From IMG/VR virus record IMGVR_UViG_3300032820_000080, positions 1-28,869 of that record: DNA of 28,869 nucleotides; one strand, written 5' to 3'. A program made the translations under genes and the position numbers. This document shows, piece after piece, positions 23,267 through 28,869 of this stretch. The DNA comes from a virus. Under the pieces are notes generated by a model. That model was not told where the DNA came from and searched no databases. It saw nothing but the letters and a program-made list of their open reading frames with translations. The number at the start of each line of letters is the position of its first letter. The stretch's first letter is position 1.

Positions 23267-26143
23267 ATGGCTAACGTATTCGATCAATTTGACGAGAAGA
23301 AAAAGCCAAACATATTCGATCAGTTTGATTCGTCATCCATACCCGGTCAAGAAGACCAATCCTTTTTGTCTTCTGCTGGAAGCGCTATTAGTGAGGGGTG
23401 GGAAGCTCTGCCTAAGCCTGTATCGGCTACTGCCGAATTTCTTGCTGGTCCTATTATCAGTGCTGGGAAGTATGGTGGTAGCGGAGTCATGTCTGCTCTG
23501 CATCAGCTAGGTAGACCGCAAAGCGCAATCGCTGGCGGCATCCATAATATAGTTGAAGAGTACCGCAGACCTGATGACCCAAGCGATGATAGATCGTTAT
23601 GGGAGAAGTATGCTACAGAAACTTTACAAGATATGGGTAAAGGTTTTACTTACGAAGATGAAAAAAGAATACAGGACGTTATTGCTTTAGCAGACCCAGA
23701 GTGGGTCAAGGATCATCCGATATGGTCTACTGTTCTTGGTTTTGCTGGCGATGTTATAACTGATCCCCTAAATCTTGTAGGTGTGGGCTTGCTTAGACAT
23801 GGTATATCCGTTCCCGTCAAAGCTTTGAATAAAGCTATCGCAGCCACAGCCCCCGGAAGGGCGCTTATGGCTGCCGCAGATAACCCCATACTCCGCGCCT
23901 TTAACGTGTATACCGGAGATAAAAAGAAAGCTAGGGATTTGTATGTTCAGTACCTTGATAATGTTCGTGGCGCTCATGGTAAGCTATCAAGAGCAAGGAA
24001 CGTTGAGAAGAAGGTTCTTAAAGACGCAGCCTCTAAGCTTGGTGTTTCCGTTGATGACCTTGAGCGGCAGATTATACGCGAGGCGGAAGGTGGTGCTATA
24101 GATGCGGCAGCTAGAGGATTACCCGCCGACCTAAAGGGTCCAGCACTAGCTAAGGCGCAAGAGGAAGCTAAGGGTGTTACTAAGATCATGGAGGGGTTTC
24201 TAGCTAAGGAAGGCGCAGATGTTCCGATAGCAGGTATGGGTGAAGGAGCCAGAGTTATTGCTCCAGACATAGGTGACGTTGCCGCTCGTAGTGGTGATCT
24301 TGGTGTGGAGGGTTATATACCCCACATCCTTAGTGAATCTGGAAGGAAAACAGCAGAGAAAAGCGGTACGCTGCGTGACGTCTATAGGACGCACCCTAGT
24401 ATGATACAGCGTCAAAAAGCTGGCACAGTTGAAACAAATAATCTGAAGCATGGCGAAGATTATTTCATCACTGACTTGCCTACTATTAAAGCTGTGCGCG
24501 GCGCTAGAAGTGCACAGGTTGTGGCTGGCACCAACTTCTTAAAGGAGACTGCTGAAACATTAGGCCGACCTGTGGGTTCTGTTGGCACTGATGGTTGGAT
24601 ACCCATCGCGGGGATTGAAGGCGTTGTCTTTGATCCGGGTGTTGCAGGCATGGTGAAGGGCATGGCTAAAACAATTCGTGATCCTAAAGAACTAGGTAAA
24701 TACCTGAAGTATTTTGACGGAGCTACTAGGTGGTGGAAGATGTGGTCTTTAGGACTGAGGCCAGCTTACCATTCACGAAACATAGTCGGTAACATTTGGA
24801 ACGCTTACCATATCGGAGGGTTGAGCAACCCCCTGTACTTTGGTAAGGCTATGAAAATACAGAGGGATGCCTCAAGGAAGGGTGGTGCAGAAGCGATAAC
24901 AGGAAAAATTAATCTTGGTAAATATAATGGTGGGGAAGCTGTAAAGAGAGAGGTTATTTGGAAGGAGGCGATGGAAGATGGGGTGTTCAACCACGGACAA
25001 TACTCCGATGACCTTATATCTAACGTGCAAGATTACGCAGTACAAAGCGCCCCAAAGAACGCAAAACAATCATTAGCCCAGTGGGTTACACCATCCACAA
25101 AGAATAGGTTATTGCAGGGTGGGTTTGCTACAGGTAAGGCTCTAGAAAATAATGCTAGGCTTGCGTTGTACATGGACACTCTGGCTAAAACGGGATCGAG
25201 AAGTGCTGCAAGAGCTAACGTAAAGAAAGCATTGTTTGATTACTCTGACCTCTCTGATTTTGAGCAAGGCGTAATGAAGCGAATGATGCCATTCTATACT
25301 TGGTCAAGGAAAAATATCCCAGCCCAAATAGAGGCTATGATAAAGAACCCGCAAAGAGCCGCTAAGGTTCATCACCTTATTGATAACATTCAGTACGGTG
25401 TAGATACACCATCATTAGACGAGGTTAGCGAGTTTGTTGCGGGTAGAAACCCTGTGTTCATTGACAAATTCTTCAAGTCGGAAGGTGGTGAGAAAGACGT
25501 TCATAACGTGATAACGCTAATGAACTGGCTCCCCCTTGCTGACCCAGACAGATTGTTAGATTGGAAGCCCATACGAGAAGGCAAAGCTGGATCAACCGGA
25601 ATTCCCTTCCCAAGCTTGATTGCTGAAATGACAAACCCTTATATCAAATCTGTGTTTGAAGGTATAATGAATTATGATATATACCGAAGGAGAGATATAG
25701 AAGAATTAAAGGGGCAGACTGTTGACTTTCTAGGGATAAGGATGAGTCCACATATCGCTAAACTGGCGCAAAATTTAATAATGCTTTCTGAGTTTGACAG
25801 GCTGAATGTTGGGGGGGTATTTGGGGAGAGGTCAAGGGATGCGGCTGGTAACTTGGTGTCATCTCCTGCGAAGTTTACTCCTCCGTGGCAGGACGAGCCT
25901 AGTATGCGAGAAAGCAGAACAGACTTACCAATGTCTCAAAGACTGCTACAGTATCTTGTAGGGTTACGACCATACGAGGCAAAAGTAGACAGGAAGAAGT
26001 GGGAAAAGATAGCGATAAGAAAAGACTTTAGGGAGCTTAGGTCTAAGTTGCGTAGCGCACTCAGGTCTGGGAAAGTACAACAATCGCAGGAAATAAGAGA
26101 GTCGTTAAGAAGAATGCAAAGGGTAATGGGTGATATGCAATGA
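23267..26143 (+). CDS. Large internal virion / ejection protein with polyvalent-type region
   Basis: A 958-residue protein. It begins with a tandem motif (VFDQFDEKKKP, then IFDQFDSS) of the 'n.FDqFd' type frequent at N-termini of podovirus ejection proteins. Near residue 498-520 is GLRPAYHSRNIVGNIWNAY and near 658-690 DYSDLSDFEQGVMKRMMPFYT, followed by WSRKNIPAQIE. The 'l.pa.h.rN..gN' and 'fdYsdls.fE..v.kr.iPFytw.rkNiP.qie' segments recur in large polyvalent proteins thought to be injected with phage DNA. No transglycosylase or protease signature is seen. The end overlaps the secreted-protein gene in ATGA. Length is normal for such proteins, which run to over 1000 residues. Confidence 0.7.
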   Translation: MANVFDQFDEKKKPNIFDQFDSSSIPGQEDQSFLSSAGSAISEGWEALPKPVSATAEFLAGPIISAGKYGGSGVMSALHQLGRPQSAIAGGIHNIVEEYRRPDDPSDDRSLWEKYATETLQDMGKGFTYEDEKRIQDVIALADPEWVKDHPIWSTVLGFAGDVITDPLNLVGVGLLRHGISVPVKALNKAIAATAPGRALMAAADNPILRAFNVYTGDKKKARDLYVQYLDNVRGAHGKLSRARNVEKKVLKDAASKLGVSVDDLERQIIREAEGGAIDAAARGLPADLKGPALAKAQEEAKGVTKIMEGFLAKEGADVPIAGMGEGARVIAPDIGDVAARSGDLGVEGYIPHILSESGRKTAEKSGTLRDVYRTHPSMIQRQKAGTVETNNLKHGEDYFITDLPTIKAVRGARSAQVVAGTNFLKETAETLGRPVGSVGTDGWIPIAGIEGVVFDPGVAGMVKGMAKTIRDPKELGKYLKYFDGATRWWKMWSLGLRPAYHSRNIVGNIWNAYHIGGLSNPLYFGKAMKIQRDASRKGGAEAITGKINLGKYNGGEAVKREVIWKEAMEDGVFNHGQYSDDLISNVQDYAVQSAPKNAKQSLAQWVTPSTKNRLLQGGFATGKALENNARLALYMDTLAKTGSRSAARANVKKALFDYSDLSDFEQGVMKRMMPFYTWSRKNIPAQIEAMIKNPQRAAKVHHLIDNIQYGVDTPSLDEVSEFVAGRNPVFIDKFFKSEGGEKDVHNVITLMNWLPLADPDRLLDWKPIREGKAGSTGIPFPSLIAEMTNPYIKSVFEGIMNYDIYRRRDIEELKGQTVDFLGIRMSPHIAKLAQNLIMLSEFDRLNVGGVFGERSRDAAGNLVSSPAKFTPPWQDEPSMRESRTDLPMSQRLLQYLVGLRPYEAKVDRKKWEKIAIRKDFRELRSKLRSALRSGKVQQSQEIRESLRRMQRVMGDMQ

Positions 26144-26520
26144 CTTCTAAAATAATAATCTCCGCATTATGGTTCTTATTGCTGGTGTCCCCCGATTCTA
26201 TGGCGGTGAACCCAAAGATATTTAAATCCGTTGTGTCTCTCCAAGTCCTATGTACTTCAGGTGGCCCTGAAATACTTATGCAGGAACTTCTTGATGGCTA
26301 CAATGAGAAGCCTGTTCATGGTATGGACATAAGTACAGACTCTGGATTGAATATACAGATGTATATTACAGAAAATAAAAATAATCCCAGCAGTACTGTC
26401 TTATTGCACAATCAGAATGTGGACAAAACCTGTATCTTCTGGTCTGCCCAAGACACTATCAAGACAATAGAAACAGAAAGTCTGCCAGCTAAAACGCCAG
26501 AGCGTAAGGAAGATACATGA
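26140..26520 (+). CDS. Secreted small protein with signal peptide
   Basis: A 126-residue protein. Residues 1-22 form a signal peptide: MTSK, a hydrophobic core IIISALWFLLLV, and a likely signal peptidase I site after SMA. The mature part has two cysteines, in LQVLCTSGGPE (about 36) and DKTCIFWSA (about 103), likely one disulfide, with LLDGYNEKPVHG between. The 'C.....i...L...Y.E.P...G...........C..W' outline resembles small periplasmic proteins found in marine bacteria and phages. The function is unknown. It begins a run of envelope-related genes. Both ends overlap neighbours in ATGA. Confidence 0.65.
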   Translation: MTSKIIISALWFLLLVSPDSMAVNPKIFKSVVSLQVLCTSGGPEILMQELLDGYNEKPVHGMDISTDSGLNIQMYITENKNNPSSTVLLHNQNVDKTCIFWSAQDTIKTIETESLPAKTPERKEDT

Positions 26521-26819
26521 ATATAGATGCGAAATTCTTTGGGGCCATTATGTTTCTTCTAGTTCAAACTGTTGGTGCAATATGGTGGGCTTCAGGTCTA
26601 ACCTCTGAAGTTGAGCGCCTTGCTGGTATACAGGGACGCGCTATACCGGCGCTAGAAGCGGAAGCCAAGCAGTGTGGTATTGAGATACATAATCTCAAGA
26701 AGCTCACAGGCGACCAAGAGAAGATAGCGGAATCTGTAAAGAACCTAGATGTTATGCTGTATAGGCTGCAATCTATTGAACAGATGCTGGACAAGATTCT
26801 AGCCACAAAGGTACGGTAA
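26517..26819 (+). CDS. Membrane-anchored coiled-coil protein
   Basis: A 100-residue protein with one N-terminal membrane helix (about 7-26, AIMFLLVQTVGAIWWAS) and a charged coiled coil for the rest, with a single cysteine near residue 53. This topology fits an inner-membrane spanin (Rz-like) or a holin-associated anchor. No catalytic residues are visible. It is coupled on both sides (ATGA, TAATG) to other small envelope-protein genes. Spanin identity is inference from topology only. Confidence 0.6.
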   Translation: MNIDAKFFGAIMFLLVQTVGAIWWASGLTSEVERLAGIQGRAIPALEAEAKQCGIEIHNLKKLTGDQEKIAESVKNLDVMLYRLQSIEQMLDKILATKVR

Positions 26820-27106
26820 TGTCTGAGTATACGGGTCCAGAGCGACGGGGTAATGGTGGGTGGCACATGTCAAAGAGTCTCAGCGTCTCTCATCTGCTAG
26901 GCACTCTTGCCATTGCTGTGGGATTCTTTACTTACGTAACTGGAATTGAACAAGATACTATCCGAAACCAGCTTGAACTCAGAAGTTTAGTTGAGCGTAT
27001 GGATAGATCAGACGCTAGAAACTCTGAGCAGTTTGGGGAAATAAAGGATATGTTGAAATCACTGTCTGTTAAGATAGATAATCTAGGGCATCGACGTGAA
27101 CGATGA
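26819..27106 (+). CDS. Small membrane protein with coiled-coil tail
   Basis: A 95-residue protein. The N-terminal MSEYTGPERRGNGGWHMSKS is a 'yTGpeRR..gwh.ek.is' motif often seen at the cytoplasmic end of small phage membrane proteins. One hydrophobic helix lies at about 22-41 (LLGTLAIAVGFFTYVTG), and a charged coiled coil ends in HRRER. A holin-antiholin or spanin-like role is possible but unproven. The gene overlaps the IscA-like gene downstream by four bases (ATGA 27103-27106), and its start overlaps the gene before. Confidence 0.65.
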   Translation: MSEYTGPERRGNGGWHMSKSLSVSHLLGTLAIAVGFFTYVTGIEQDTIRNQLELRSLVERMDRSDARNSEQFGEIKDMLKSLSVKIDNLGHRRER

Positions 27107-27408
27107 ACATAACGCCATCAGCGGAGAAGAAGATAGAACAGACCCTAAACGATTCAGAATATCTAAGGGTGGAGGTAAATGGTGGTGGTTGCAGTGGCTT
27201 CACAGTAGGATTGTCGAAGACAGATGGAGCCAACGAGAGCGATATATGGCTGAACGGGAACTTGGTTATAGACTCCATCTCGGCGGAGTATTTATCAAAG
27301 GCAACTCTGGATTGGATTGATGACGCATTTTCGCCAACATTTAAATTTGACATACCCAACACCAAATCATGTGGTTGTGGCAACTCTTTCACACTTGAGG
27401 AAACTTAA
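27103..27408 (+). CDS. IscA/HesB-like A-type iron-sulfur carrier 2
   Basis: A 101-residue A-type carrier. VNGGGCSGF (25-33) holds Cys30, and KSCGCGNSF (88-96) holds Cys90 and Cys92, the full canonical three-cysteine set with normal Cys-X-Cys spacing. The middle (DIWLNGNLVIDSISAEYLSK, 47-66, then ATLDWIDD) follows the family pattern. It is related to the carrier at 15203 (shared GGGCSG, Y...ATIDY/ATLDW and PTFRF/PTFKF segments) but otherwise quite different, so they are divergent paralogues or separate acquisitions. It lies between two small membrane genes, coupled in ATGA upstream and TAATG downstream. Cluster delivery to a host or viral protein is inferred from the family. Confidence 0.88.
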   Translation: MNITPSAEKKIEQTLNDSEYLRVEVNGGGCSGFTVGLSKTDGANESDIWLNGNLVIDSISAEYLSKATLDWIDDAFSPTFKFDIPNTKSCGCGNSFTLEET

Positions 27409-27506
27409 TGGAATCATTAAAAATCTGGGCAAAAGAAAACCCTATGTTCGCCGTAGCAGCAGTTCTACTAGCCGCTACGCTTGTTTACTCTCTGTTCTTT
27501 GGATAG
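27408..27506 (+). CDS. 32-residue single-pass membrane peptide
   Basis: A short ORF coupled in TAATG to the iron-sulfur carrier; GAGG at 27397-27400 is seven bases before the ATG. MESLKIWAKENP is followed by one helix (about 13-31, FAVAAVLLAATLVYSLFFG) up to the stop. Small peptides of this 'k.w...NP..a.aav.l....l' type precede lipoprotein genes in marine phage lysis regions. The lipoprotein gene overlaps it in another frame. Function is unknown. Confidence 0.6.
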   Translation: MESLKIWAKENPMFAVAAVLLAATLVYSLFFG

Positions 27507-27838
27507 GCGGATGTACAAGCCTAAAGAAAGCAGCATTGATAGGGGGAGGATCACTAGGAGCGGGTGCGATTGCCTCGATTGCGACATCGGGGACTGCTCC
27601 TGTGTTACTGGCGGGAGCGGCAGGTGCCTCTGTGACGAGTGTGGTTGCGGACGTAATGACTCCATCGAAGAAAGGAGGAGTCATGCCTACAGCAGTTAGT
27701 TGTGCAGAAACTAATTTTTGGGATGTTATTGGTCAACTTATAGAGATGGGCGGATGGTTACTAATCTTAGTTGTGTTGATTCCTATGGTACTGGGGTGGA
27801 TTCTACCCGGACCTCTGGAACGCAAGAAGAAAAAGTAA
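27425..27838 (+). CDS. Lipoprotein / holin-like membrane protein, start uncertain
   Basis: This frame encodes an IGGC lipobox (Cys about residue 30 from the CTG), a Gly/Ala-rich zipper-like segment (KKAALIGGGSLGAGAIASIA), and a C-terminal membrane helix in GGWLLILVVLIPMVLGW followed by ILPGPLERKKKK. The ending is one I recall from small lipoproteins of marine phage lysis regions. There is no ATG, GTG or TTG in a position to include the lipobox. CTG 27425 would give a good basic signal-peptide start (MGKRKPYVRR), but lies within the 32-residue gene and has no Shine-Dalgarno. A second start, ATG 27683 with AGGAGG at 27673-27678, would make a 51-residue helix-plus-lysine protein on its own. A sequencing indel is possible. 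Confidence 0.55.
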   Translation: MGKRKPYVRRSSSSTSRYACLLSVLWIGGCTSLKKAALIGGGSLGAGAIASIATSGTAPVLLAGAAGASVTSVVADVMTPSKKGGVMPTAVSCAETNFWDVIGQLIEMGGWLLILVVLIPMVLGWILPGPLERKKKK

Positions 27839-28092
27839 ACTTCACCATTTATAAAGTCTGCCGCGTGCAGTGGCGGGATGTAATAGCTTCCAACGAGTGG
27901 GAGAAGCATGTAGATATTAAATGCCCCACGCTAGAAAGCATAGGGTGGCATGTCTACGAAGACGATGACACCATTAAGATTGCCAACACCTTAGACTACG
28001 AAGATTGGGAAGGTAAGTCTGATGACAGGCCAGTACCCTATGGGATAACAGCGTTCCCAAAGGGGTGCGTCGTAGACGTAACCTACCTCTAG
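27796..28092 (+). CDS. Small conserved phage protein
   Basis: The conserved part, from about VNFTIYKVCRVQWRDVIAS to the end, has a beta start, CPTLESIGWHVYEDDDTIK and a final GITAFPKGCVVDV. The 'v.V.W.Dv.....W.......cp...siGwl.e.dd..i.ia.t.d......g...aiPkg.v..v..l' pattern is a small phage protein family of unknown function. The start is unclear: GTG 27796 inside the preceding gene is the nearest; the same frame also has ATG 27718. Either way it overlaps the lipoprotein gene. It is the last rightward gene in the window. Confidence 0.55.
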   Translation: MDSTRTSGTQEEKVNFTIYKVCRVQWRDVIASNEWEKHVDIKCPTLESIGWHVYEDDDTIKIANTLDYEDWEGKSDDRPVPYGITAFPKGCVVDVTYL

Positions 28093-28145
28093 CCTAAGAA
28101 AATAAAAAGAGCAAGACCAAGCAACACCAAGCTAAGAGCGTCCAC
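28089..28145 (-). CDS. 18-residue hydrophobic micropeptide
   Basis: On the minus strand a GTG (28145) with GGGAGG at 28153-28158, seven bases upstream, opens an 18-residue frame MDALSLVLLGLALFIFLG then TAG. It is one continuous membrane helix with an acidic second residue. It overlaps the end of the 81-residue leftward gene by 14 bases and the end of the rightward operon by four. The good start signal for such a short frame is the main evidence. It resembles tiny phage membrane peptides in form only; function is unknown. Confidence 0.4.
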   Translation of the reverse strand: MDALSLVLLGLALFIFLG

Positions 28146-28377
28146 GCTGTTTCCTCCCGTTTGTTTTGAGTTCCCTTTTCTCAACATCCTCAACTATAAC
28201 CTTATCCCTATGCTCAGGAGATTCAAATGGTCCGGGGTTGACAGACAAATAAGTATGGTCTGAATTGGATAACAGGTATCCAAACTTAGCACCTTCACAC
28301 TTCCCCATCTTCTCCGCTCTCCAGTAATCCCCATACCCCACCTTACCAAATCCGCAGTTATCCCATTTTACTTGCAT
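28132..28377 (-). CDS. Small leftward protein of unknown function
   Basis: An 81-residue charged protein starting MQVKWDNCGFGKVGYGDYWR, with two cysteines and a basic end (KTNGRKQRGRS). GGAGA six bases before the ATG at 28377 supports this start; a longer reading from 28506 would overlap the upstream gene throughout. The start overlaps the upstream leftward gene by 20 bases. No family is recognised. Confidence 0.5.
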   Translation of the reverse strand: MQVKWDNCGFGKVGYGDYWRAEKMGKCEGAKFGYLLSNSDHTYLSVNPGPFESPEHRDKVIVEDVEKRELKTNGRKQRGRS

Positions 28378-28564
28378 TAAGTTTCTCCATTCGTTTGTGA
28401 TAAGCATACTCGTCAAGTGACATCTTGTACCACTCCCTAAACTTCTGCCCCCATGTCCCTCCAGTTGGGCATGGGCGATCTCTATTCCTCCAGCAGTACC
28501 TCGCATTACAAAGCATCTTCTGCTTCCTCCACTCTTCCTGTTGCTCCTTACTTGGGTTTAGCAT
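28358..28564 (-). CDS. Small leftward Cys/Trp-rich protein
   Basis: A 68-residue basic protein with two cysteine-bearing segments (MLCNARYCWRNRDRPCP, about 17-33), many Trp and Tyr, and a C-terminal helix DEYAYHKRMEKLNASK. It may be a small metal-binding or nucleic-acid-binding protein, but the three close cysteines do not form a standard zinc motif. An internal ATG at 28516 has GGAGG nine bases before it and may be the true start, giving 52 residues. It overlaps the genes on both sides. Confidence 0.5.
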   Translation of the reverse strand: MLNPSKEQQEEWRKQKMLCNARYCWRNRDRPCPTGGTWGQKFREWYKMSLDEYAYHKRMEKLNASKMG

Positions 28565-28709
28565 CTTCAGGAACGATCATAACATATATTCTATCTCCGA
28601 TTCTAATGATGTACTCAGTGCCTGTAGGAGTATCGTTCGTAACACAATACTCCGCAGCATCGCATTGGCTTATCAAGTAAGCATCAACGCCATCTAAATT
28701 ACAATCCAT
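28548..28709 (-). CDS. 53-residue leftward protein
   Basis: A small acidic ORF, MDCNLDGVDAYLISQ start, with three cysteines in the first 22 residues and a beta-rich second half (EYIIRIGDRIYVMIVPED). GGAGA lies nine bases before the ATG. It overlaps the preceding leftward gene by 11 bases and the next by 17. No function is recognised. Confidence 0.5.
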   Translation of the reverse strand: MDCNLDGVDAYLISQCDAAEYCVTNDTPTGTEYIIRIGDRIYVMIVPEDAKPK

Positions 28710-28869
28710 TATCTAAGTCTCCTATCCTCATGTTGTACATATCGGCCCAAGTCATAAAGTTATTAGACTTGTCCACATCTCCATGATTCTTTTTTTCAGC
28801 ATCTTCAAAATATTTATTGGCGCTATAATATCCGCACAACCAAATTGACTTTGGCTTTTTGTACCACTT
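28699..28869 (-). CDS. C-terminal part of a leftward gene (partial)
   Basis: The minus strand is open from the right edge to a TAA at 28699-28701, 56 residues. The visible sequence includes KPKSIWLCGYYSANKYFED and NFMTWADMYNMRIGDLDNGL, charged and aromatic, with no known motif. The start lies outside the window. It overlaps the next leftward gene by 11 bases and so belongs to the same unit. Confidence 0.55.
   Translation of the reverse strand, partial: KWYKKPKSIWLCGYYSANKYFEDAEKKNHGDVDKSNNFMTWADMYNMRIGDLDNGL

Noticed and set aside
27481-27699. Cysteine-rich, metallothionein-like frame (about ten Cys) beside the iron-sulfur carrier
   Set aside because: The TTG start has no Shine-Dalgarno, and the cysteines arise from reading the GC-rich Gly/Ala codons of the overlapping lipoprotein frame one base out of register. 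The lipoprotein frame has a lipobox, glycine zipper and membrane helix that are more convincing.
28093-28131. Intrinsic terminator between the converging units
   Set aside because: The gap is A-rich without a stable stem-loop; it is better explained as the coding end of the micropeptide.
28378-28506. Longer N-terminal extension of the 81-residue leftward protein
   Set aside because: It would overlap the Cys/Trp-rich gene across most of its length; ATG 28377 has its own Shine-Dalgarno.
1-28869. CRISPR array, tRNA genes, insertion sequences, integrase or attachment sites
   Set aside because: I looked for spaced direct repeats, tRNA-like 3' ends, transposase motifs and recombinase motifs and saw none that stand up; the direct repeats present are within fibre, glycine-rich and basic-protein genes.

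Overview
The window is a stretch of a tailed double-stranded DNA phage genome with a short-tailed (podovirus-type) virion. It carries one long rightward late module from about 194 to 28092 and the start of a leftward cluster from 28869 down to 28089. The gene set (P22-type portal, SU10/DUF5309-like major capsid protein, gp10-like stabilization protein, large ejection-type proteins, C1q-like fibre tips, HesB/IscA-like genes) and the moderate GC content resemble uncultured marine podoviruses. Nothing in the sequence fixes the host. No sheath, tail tube or tape measure was seen, and no polymerase, integrase, tRNA or CRISPR array.

Layout. 1-193: possible end of a preceding gene, then an AT-rich leader. 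194-4547: large ejection-like protein, small DUF6582-like protein, small terminase, a 59-residue membrane protein, large terminase. 4547-8819: portal, small helical protein, acidic scaffold, major capsid protein. A UUCG hairpin follows the capsid gene at 8833-8850. 8872-10306: small head/neck proteins and the adaptor. 10306-15042: fibre region, with three consecutive adhesin + tail-assembly-protein pairs. 15039-15526: a small membrane protein coupled to a first IscA-like iron-sulfur carrier. 15551-18082: gp10-like stabilization protein, a small tail protein and a GNAT-like protein. 18082-26143: glycine-rich protein, a protein with a minimal S74-type C-terminus, and three probable internal/ejection proteins. 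26140-28092: a run of small secreted, membrane and lipoprotein genes (probable lysis/envelope island) with a second IscA-like carrier in its middle. 28089-28869: small overlapping leftward genes of unknown function converging on the late module.

Working together, the terminases fill the portal-bearing prohead built from scaffold and capsid protein. Adaptor, gp10-like protein and fibres close and equip the tail, and the big helical proteins are probably ejected with the DNA. Most neighbouring genes overlap by 1-26 bases (ATGA, TAATG, TGATG junctions), which indicates a translationally coupled operon. The features most worth a second look are the two divergent iron-sulfur carriers, each coupled to a membrane-protein gene, the three-pair adhesin array with a shared 82-base repeat, and several unlisted micro-genes, including an 18-residue membrane peptide at the convergent junction. 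No peptidoglycan hydrolase is recognisable in the window.
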